Source: Ascidiimonas sp046199005 (GTDB lineage: Bacteria > Bacteroidota > Bacteroidia > Flavobacteriales > Flavobacteriaceae). Taken from it: a DNA stretch of 64,000 bases. The notes beneath the pieces are model-generated. The model saw only the letters and a program-made list of their open reading frames with translations. It did no database searches and was not told where the DNA came from. The stretch spans positions 3,100,001 through 3,164,000 of the forward strand of contig CP176050.1 in assembly GCA_046199005.1 (NCBI GenBank), written 5' to 3'. This document shows, piece after piece, positions 59,478-64,000 of the stretch (position 1 is the first letter of the stretch; each line of letters opens with the position of its first letter). A program made the translations under genes and the position numbers.

Positions 59478-60074
59478 ATGTCAAGAATTGCGCAACATAA
59501 ATCAAAACTAAACTACCTTTTACAAAATGGTATACATGTGTTGTGGCAAAAAGGATATCACGGTACCAGCGTCAATGACATCGTGGGAGCCGCAGATGTA
59601 CCAAAAGGATCTTTTTATTCCTACTTTGACAGTAAAGAAGATTTTGTAGTAAAAGCACTTCAATACTATCACGAACAACAGGTGGCTCCGGCATTACAAA
59701 TTTTAGAAGACGCTCGTATTTCACCCTTGCAACGTATTATCAATTTCTACGAGTACCGAATTAACAATGCACAAACCTGCGCAGTCCAGGAAAGAGGCTG
59801 TATGGTGTCGAATTTAGCGACCGAAATGGCTGGTCAAAGTGAGATCATTCGAGAAACTGTGGTAGCACTGGATAATAAACTGAAGACTAAGGCCTCTGAA
59901 GTTCTCAGCAAAGCAAAAGAAAAGGGTGAAATAAAAAATAATCACGACCCCATTGAAATTATTGGTTTTGCTGAAGATGCCCTCAAAGGTGCTTTAACTT
60001 CAGCCAAAGCATCAAAAAACAATCAGCCCTTACAGACCTGCCTTAAATTTATAAAACATCTTTTGGTCGTATAA
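59478..60074 (+). CDS. TetR-family repressor (AcuR/NemR-like)
   Basis: The 198-residue repressor has an N-terminal HTH (about residues 10-55: LWQKGYHGTSVNDIVGAADVPKGSFY, then YFDSKEDF) and a C-terminal ligand domain with CAVQERGCMVSNLATEMAG. That RGC(M/L)..N....ERA pattern resembles the AcuR/NemR/YxaF group, which sense reactive electrophiles through a Cys. It likely represses itself and the SDR gene 63 bp downstream through the shared GACCGGTC operators. Confidence 0.9.
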   Translation: MSRIAQHKSKLNYLLQNGIHVLWQKGYHGTSVNDIVGAADVPKGSFYSYFDSKEDFVVKALQYYHEQQVAPALQILEDARISPLQRIINFYEYRINNAQTCAVQERGCMVSNLATEMAGQSEIIRETVVALDNKLKTKASEVLSKAKEKGEIKNNHDPIEIIGFAEDALKGALTSAKASKNNQPLQTCLKFIKHLLVV

Positions 60075-60080
60075 TTTTTT

Positions 60081-60114
60081 TTGATTCATTAAAAGACGAC
60101 CGGTCATATTTTTA
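60081..60114 (+). promoter_or_regulatory. Promoter and operator of the SDR gene
   Basis: TTG (60081-60083), operator GACCGGTC (60098-60105) in AGACGACCGGTCATAT and a -7-like TATTTTTA (60107-60114). The operator context is the same 16 bases as upstream of the TetR gene, so co-regulation is very likely. Confidence 0.75.
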
Positions 60115-60136
60115 ATCATAAACACATATATAAATC

Positions 60137-60886
60137 ATGAGTAAATTAAATAACAAAGTAGCAGTAATTACAGGAGGTAACAGTGGTATTGGACTGGCAA
60201 CCGTTAAACACTTTTTAGCGGCTGGTGCAAAAGTAGTTTTTTCAGGTAGGCGCCAAGAAGCCATTGATGAAGTTTCGAAAAGTCTCAATGGAGATTTTTT
60301 AGCGGTGCTTGCAGACCAATCGATTATTTCTGATAATCAAAAACTTATAGACGCAGCCGTTGATAAATACGGAAAGATAGATATTCTATTTGCGAATGCC
60401 GGAGTAGCTTATTTTTCACCGGCACATGAAATAGATGAAGATCATTTTGACACTCAGTTCAATATTAATATTAAAGGGCCCGCATTTTTAGTAAAAGCGG
60501 CGATTCCTCATATGAAAGATGGAGGCAGTATCATTTTCAATACTTCGATCGTTCACCACAAAGGTTTTGAAGCTGCTGCAGTATACAGTGCCAGTAAGGG
60601 TGCTCTACGTGCCTATGCCAGAGTCCTTACTACAGAATTGAAAGATCGCAAGATACGAGTGAATTCGATTGCCCCCGGCCCCATAGAAACTCCTATTTAT
60701 GGAAAAATGGGGATGCCCGACGAGCAAGTACAGGAAATGGGTGCTGGTTTCGCAAATTCAAATCCGTTAGGTCGTTTTGGTAGTTCTGAAGAGATTGCGG
60801 CGGGTGCTGTCTATCTTGCGTCAGAGGACGCTTCGTATGTGAATGGAATAGAACTCATCATCGACGGAGGGATGAGTCAGATCTAA
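60137..60886 (+). CDS. Short-chain dehydrogenase/reductase
   Basis: The 249-residue classical SDR has the cofactor motif TGGNSGIG, NAGVA, and the catalytic Ser-Tyr-Lys in NTSIVHHKGF and YSASKGAL, then NSIAPGPIETPIYG. An Arg-Arg pair after the first beta strand (SGRRQE) favours NADPH. It is likely the target of the TetR repressor next to it, reducing a reactive carbonyl or similar ligand. No partner enzyme is nearby. A terminator follows. Confidence 0.92.
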   Translation: MSKLNNKVAVITGGNSGIGLATVKHFLAAGAKVVFSGRRQEAIDEVSKSLNGDFLAVLADQSIISDNQKLIDAAVDKYGKIDILFANAGVAYFSPAHEIDEDHFDTQFNINIKGPAFLVKAAIPHMKDGGSIIFNTSIVHHKGFEAAAVYSASKGALRAYARVLTTELKDRKIRVNSIAPGPIETPIYGKMGMPDEQVQEMGAGFANSNPLGRFGSSEEIAAGAVYLASEDASYVNGIELIIDGGMSQI

Positions 60887-60914
60887 TTATATGAAAGAAA
60901 TACCATAGTTATAG

Positions 60915-60943
60915 GAGCTTCCACCGGGAAGCTCTTTTTTTTT
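60915..60943 (+). terminator. Terminator of the SDR gene
   Basis: GAGCTTCC and GGAAGCTC pair around ACCG, followed by a T run. Confidence 0.85.
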
Positions 60944-60996
60944 GCTGATGTTTTGTACTATCATCGTACATACTTTCTTAATTTTATTAATTTAGT

Positions 60997-61920
60997 ATGA
61001 TGATCAAACAATTTCAAATAGCCACTAATCGTATTAAACTCAAGGCTATAAACTATGGAGGCATTCTTTCTGCACTTCATGTGAAAGATTCAAGAGAGAC
61101 TTTTAGAAACATCGTTATCGGTCACGAAAAGCTGGAAAACTATTATACAAATCCCTATTATCTTGGGGCTTCCGTGGGACCATTTGCCGGAAGAATCTCA
61201 GGAGGTGCTTTTCAGCTCAATGAAAAATTAGTCGAACTGGATGCAGTTAATGATGTTCACCTTCACGGTGGTCTTGAAGGTTGGAGTAAGAAGTTTTGGC
61301 TTCTGGATGAGCTCCAACAACAAAACAAAGAACCCTTTATTCGGTTTAAATTATCGGTAAAGGAAGAAGATACCCAATACCCTGGTAATATAACCGCATT
61401 AGTGACTTATCTGTTAACGCAAGACAACGATCTTATAATAAGGTATGAGGTAACCACAGATAAAGACACGATTATTAATATCACCAATCACTCGTATTTC
61501 AATCTCAGCGGAAGCGGAAATCCTATTGATAACCATTTACTCAAAATAAACGCAGATACATATCTCGAAACCGATGCTGCGCTTATTCCCACCGGAAAAA
61601 TAGTTCCGGTAAAAGGAACGCATATGGATTTTACCGAATCGAAGGCCCTTGGAAATTCCAAACTCGACGATACATATATCCTTCATAAAACTGCAGAACC
61701 TCAAATAGAGATCACCGCCCCTGATACCAGGATACAAATGCAGATCAGCACTAATCAACCTGGTGTAGTTGTCTATACGCCAACAGAATTTCCAGCTATC
61801 TGCTTCGAAACACAAAACTTCCCGGATGCTCCTAACCATCAACACTTCCCCTCTTCTCTGTTAAGAGCCGGAGATCTTTATGTGAATGAAAGTCGCTTCC
61901 ATTTTACTAATACTCCTTAA
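60997..61920 (+). CDS. Aldose 1-epimerase
   Basis: The 307-residue cytoplasmic epimerase of the galactose mutarotase fold has VGPFAGRISGGAF, DVHLHGGLEGWSKKFW (substrate His), the catalytic His in TNHSYFNLSGSG, and Glu in CFETQNFPDAPNH. It interconverts alpha- and beta-aldoses, often galactose or glucose. The start ATG 60997 is followed by a second ATG. The MFS gene begins 9 bp after its stop, so they may form a sugar-uptake or sugar-handling pair. Confidence 0.92.
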   Translation: MMIKQFQIATNRIKLKAINYGGILSALHVKDSRETFRNIVIGHEKLENYYTNPYYLGASVGPFAGRISGGAFQLNEKLVELDAVNDVHLHGGLEGWSKKFWLLDELQQQNKEPFIRFKLSVKEEDTQYPGNITALVTYLLTQDNDLIIRYEVTTDKDTIINITNHSYFNLSGSGNPIDNHLLKINADTYLETDAALIPTGKIVPVKGTHMDFTESKALGNSKLDDTYILHKTAEPQIEITAPDTRIQMQISTNQPGVVVYTPTEFPAICFETQNFPDAPNHQHFPSSLLRAGDLYVNESRFHFTNTP

Positions 61921-61929
61921 CAAAAGATC

Positions 61930-63273
61930 ATGAAATTTTCTCTGGGTATTTCAAAACAGCTATTTCCTATTTTACTGGTAAATTTTATAGGAATTCTTGG
62001 GTATAGTATTGTGATCCCCATTCTTATTTTTATGGTGCAGGATATGGGCGGAAACGGATTTATTTATGGATTTGTAGGAGCTACGTATCCTTTCTTTCAG
62101 TTTATTGGTGCCCCGATTTTAGGGAAATTATCAGACGCTATCGGACGTAAAAAAGTGTTAGTACTAAGCCAGGCAGGTACTTTTTTGGCCTGGTCTCTTT
62201 TTATCATTGCGCTTATCATCCCTAAGATCGTATTATGGGAAGGAAATACAGAGTTTACCGGGAATTACTTAATGACACTCCCACTGGTACTGCTCTTTCT
62301 CGCAAGAGCGTTTGATGGGTTTACCGGAGGAAATGTCTCTGTAGCAAATGCATATTTATCGGATATATCTACAGATGAAAACCGGAATTCGAACTTTGGT
62401 AAAATGGGTGCTTCTACCAGCATAGGTTTCGTAGTAGGCCCTGCGCTCGCCGGAATATTATCTTCTACTCAACTAGAATCGCTGCTACCAGTTATGCTAG
62501 CTGCATTGATCTCACTATTGGCTATTTATGTGATCTGGAAATGGCTTCCCGAAACCAATCCATGCCAGGTAGAAACGGGAAAATTAAGCTTAAGGTCTTT
62601 CAGGCGTTTTTTCCAAGTAGAACTCAAAGACTGTTTTGGAAATGAAACCACCAGACCCATCAATGCCAATTTTTCATCGGTTATTAAGATTTCAGGACTT
62701 CCGGTACTGTATGGAATTTATTTTCTTACTTTTCTCGCTTTCAGTTTGTTTTACGCTGGCTTACCACTTTATGCCTCAGGAGTGTTGCAGTGGACCCCGG
62801 GAGAATTAGGTTTTTTTCTTGCCTACTCCAGTCTTTTAATGATCGTAGTACAGGGGCCCTTATTATCTTTTCTCAACAAAAGAATCTCCGGCACGAAGCT
62901 GATTGTTATAGGTTCGGTTTTCTTGACTTTTAGCTTTTTGTTACTACCTATGGAAAAAATAGGTTGGCTTTATACCGCCAACACACTCCTTTCGATTGGT
63001 AATGGACTACTATGGCCCAGCTTTTTAGGTCTATTGTCAAAAGCAGGATCTAAAAACATGCAGGGAGCCATTCAGGGTTATGGCAACAGTATGGGAAGTG
63101 CCGCAAGTATATTTGGTCTCATTTTAGGTGGAACCCTCTTTCAACAACTGGAAGCCCGTGTATTTACAATTGCCGCTTTTATCTTTGTTTTGATCATTCT
63201 TCTGGTGTTCGCCAATCTTTACCGAAAACAAAAAGTAAAAAGCGATCTGCCTAAAGTTAGTAGTACTGTTTAA
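61930..63273 (+). CDS. MFS transporter (TetA-like)
   Basis: The 447-residue protein has twelve predicted helices and the MFS loop GAPILGKLSDAIGRKKVL between helices 2 and 3 (the G..D..GR..V type of Tet proteins). A cytoplasmic loop of about 45 residues lies in the middle (PETNPCQVETGKLSL). The second half includes LYASGVLQWTPGELGFF and SIGNGLLWPSFLGLLSKAG, a pattern usual in TetA-like drug exporters. The neighbouring epimerase gene leaves a sugar role possible. Confidence 0.87.
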   Translation: MKFSLGISKQLFPILLVNFIGILGYSIVIPILIFMVQDMGGNGFIYGFVGATYPFFQFIGAPILGKLSDAIGRKKVLVLSQAGTFLAWSLFIIALIIPKIVLWEGNTEFTGNYLMTLPLVLLFLARAFDGFTGGNVSVANAYLSDISTDENRNSNFGKMGASTSIGFVVGPALAGILSSTQLESLLPVMLAALISLLAIYVIWKWLPETNPCQVETGKLSLRSFRRFFQVELKDCFGNETTRPINANFSSVIKISGLPVLYGIYFLTFLAFSLFYAGLPLYASGVLQWTPGELGFFLAYSSLLMIVVQGPLLSFLNKRISGTKLIVIGSVFLTFSFLLLPMEKIGWLYTANTLLSIGNGLLWPSFLGLLSKAGSKNMQGAIQGYGNSMGSAASIFGLILGGTLFQQLEARVFTIAAFIFVLIILLVFANLYRKQKVKSDLPKVSSTV

Positions 63274-63364
63274 ATTCTGAATTTAAAAGACCCGAAATTC
63301 AATATCTTTGTGAAACAACAACCTTAACAAATACACCTTTTTTTGAGGTAAAAAATAAGATATC

Positions 63365-63922
63365 ATGAAAAAGCTGGGAATAATTCTGGGAATCGTGCTG
63401 GCAATCGCTTTAGCAGGCTATTTTTTTATTGGTCCGATAATGAAAAAACAAACCAAAAAGAAAAGTCCGGAAACTACTATTTATTATCAGGAAAACGGAT
63501 ATGATTTGTCACTGTATTACAACAGGCCTTCTATGAGAGGAAGGAAAATTTTTGGAGAATTAGTGCCCTATGGAGAAGTCTGGAGAACGGGTGCTAATGA
63601 AGCGACCGCATTCAATACATCAAAAGACCTCGAAATAGCAGGAAAATCGCTTCCGGCGGGCACTTATACTTTATGGACCATCCCGGGAAAAGAAACCTGG
63701 CAGGTAATTTTTAACAGCAAAAGTTATGACTGGGGTGTCGCACTTAAAGGCACCTCCATTAAAGCGAGCAGAGAAGCAGACTACGATGTTCTTAATATTC
63801 AGGTTCCTGTGAAGTCATTGGACAAACCGGTGGAGCAATTTACAATGGCATTTGAACCCGAAAATGGTCTAGCACTTACCCTAACCTGGGAGAACACCAA
63901 ACTAGAAATCCCTATTAAATAG
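63365..63922 (+). CDS. DUF2911 membrane-anchored protein
   Basis: The 185-residue protein has an N-terminal signal anchor (about residues 5-23) and a DUF2911 domain: LYYNRPSMRGRKIFGELVPYGEVWRTGANEA, abbreviated here as the RGRKIFG and VWRTGANEAT motifs, then LPAGTYTLWTIPG and WGVALKG. The fold is a small beta domain outside the cytoplasmic membrane. The family is broad in Bacteroidota and has no assigned role. Confidence 0.88.
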   Translation: MKKLGIILGIVLAIALAGYFFIGPIMKKQTKKKSPETTIYYQENGYDLSLYYNRPSMRGRKIFGELVPYGEVWRTGANEATAFNTSKDLEIAGKSLPAGTYTLWTIPGKETWQVIFNSKSYDWGVALKGTSIKASREADYDVLNIQVPVKSLDKPVEQFTMAFEPENGLALTLTWENTKLEIPIK

Positions 63923-63927
63923 TCGTC

Positions 63928-64000
63928 TTGAAAATTCCGGAAAAAAAATCAGCATTACACGAAAAACCGGGGGTAGCTTCGCAGCCTAGTACGAATCTCG
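63928..64000 (+). CDS. Possible start of a gene running off the right edge
   Basis: From TTG 63928 the frame stays open to the edge (24 codons, MKIPEKKSALHEKPGVASQ). It lies 6 bp after the DUF2911 stop. There is no ATG and too little sequence to identify it. Confidence 0.25.
   Translation, partial: MKIPEKKSALHEKPGVASQPSTNL

Noticed and set aside
1..64000. tRNA and rRNA genes
   Set aside because: I scanned for GGTTCGAAT-type T-arm words with acceptor pairs and for rRNA-like stretches; the single GGTTCGAATAA (about 16,836) is inside the M28 peptidase gene.

Overview
The window is a bacterial chromosome segment that I read as Bacteroidota, most likely a marine member of Flavobacteriaceae. Reasons: AT-rich DNA; recurrent TAnnTTTG-type -7 promoter boxes with TTG about 19 bp upstream; starts preceded by A-rich leaders, not strong Shine-Dalgarno sites; a 1120-residue SecA; lineage-typical families (DUF2795, DUF4920, DUF6268, DUF2911, DUF1684, DUF6249); and many lipoproteins with a late lipobox. 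No rRNA, tRNA or CRISPR array was seen.

Layout. 1-0.67 kb: the start of a PMT_2-type membrane glycosyltransferase that runs off the left edge. 0.98-10.1 kb: an accessory region of small, mostly minus-strand, poorly characterised genes (zinc-ribbon proteins, a lipoprotein with an ExbD-like C-terminus, an Imm26-type protein, a DUF6882-like protein, a pair of anchored membrane proteins, an outer-membrane protein with a coupled 59-residue ORF). Several are preceded by copies of one intergenic repeat that carries a TAGTTTTG box facing the gene. 10.1-13.6 kb: gene-poor DNA with an IS110-family element whose 5' non-coding end folds well enough to be a bridge RNA candidate. 13.6-15.1 kb: a 1-Cys peroxiredoxin followed by a tandemly duplicated structured non-coding segment bracketed by two identical terminators.

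15.1-30.7 kb is ordinary core DNA: a cyclophilin-FKBP fusion, an M28 peptidase with a PPK2 kinase, a minus-strand run of DUF4920, mnmD, a TIGR01777 epimerase, grpE and dnaJ, then an ABC exporter, an MscS channel, a DUF6268 barrel and an NtrC-type regulator without a DNA-binding domain; and plus-strand ilvE with a possible leader peptide. 30.8-41 kb: a MazG-like pyrophosphohydrolase, small membrane proteins, an SRPBCC/GyrI-like protein, the fluoride channel CrcB, a nitrogen module (P-II, Amt, porin), an MFS permease with a DJ-1-like lipoprotein, and an amidohydrolase. 41-44.8 kb: a compact polysaccharide locus (wza-like, wzc-like, sugar transferase).

44.9-52.2 kb: an ABC-F ATPase, a methyltransferase, a corrinoid adenosyltransferase, DUF2795 and secA. 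52.2-59.3 kb: two ECF sigma/anti-sigma operons, one ending in an M23 peptidase and the other in a coiled-coil surface protein, with a candidate small RNA, a lipoprotein MsrA and a CBM9-like lipoprotein around them. 59.5-63.9 kb: a TetR-SDR pair sharing a GACCGGTC operator, an aldose epimerase, an MFS exporter and a DUF2911 protein.

Starts were re-chosen where the longest frame began at a weak TTG or GTG. Functions of the 1-10 kb genes are largely unknown.
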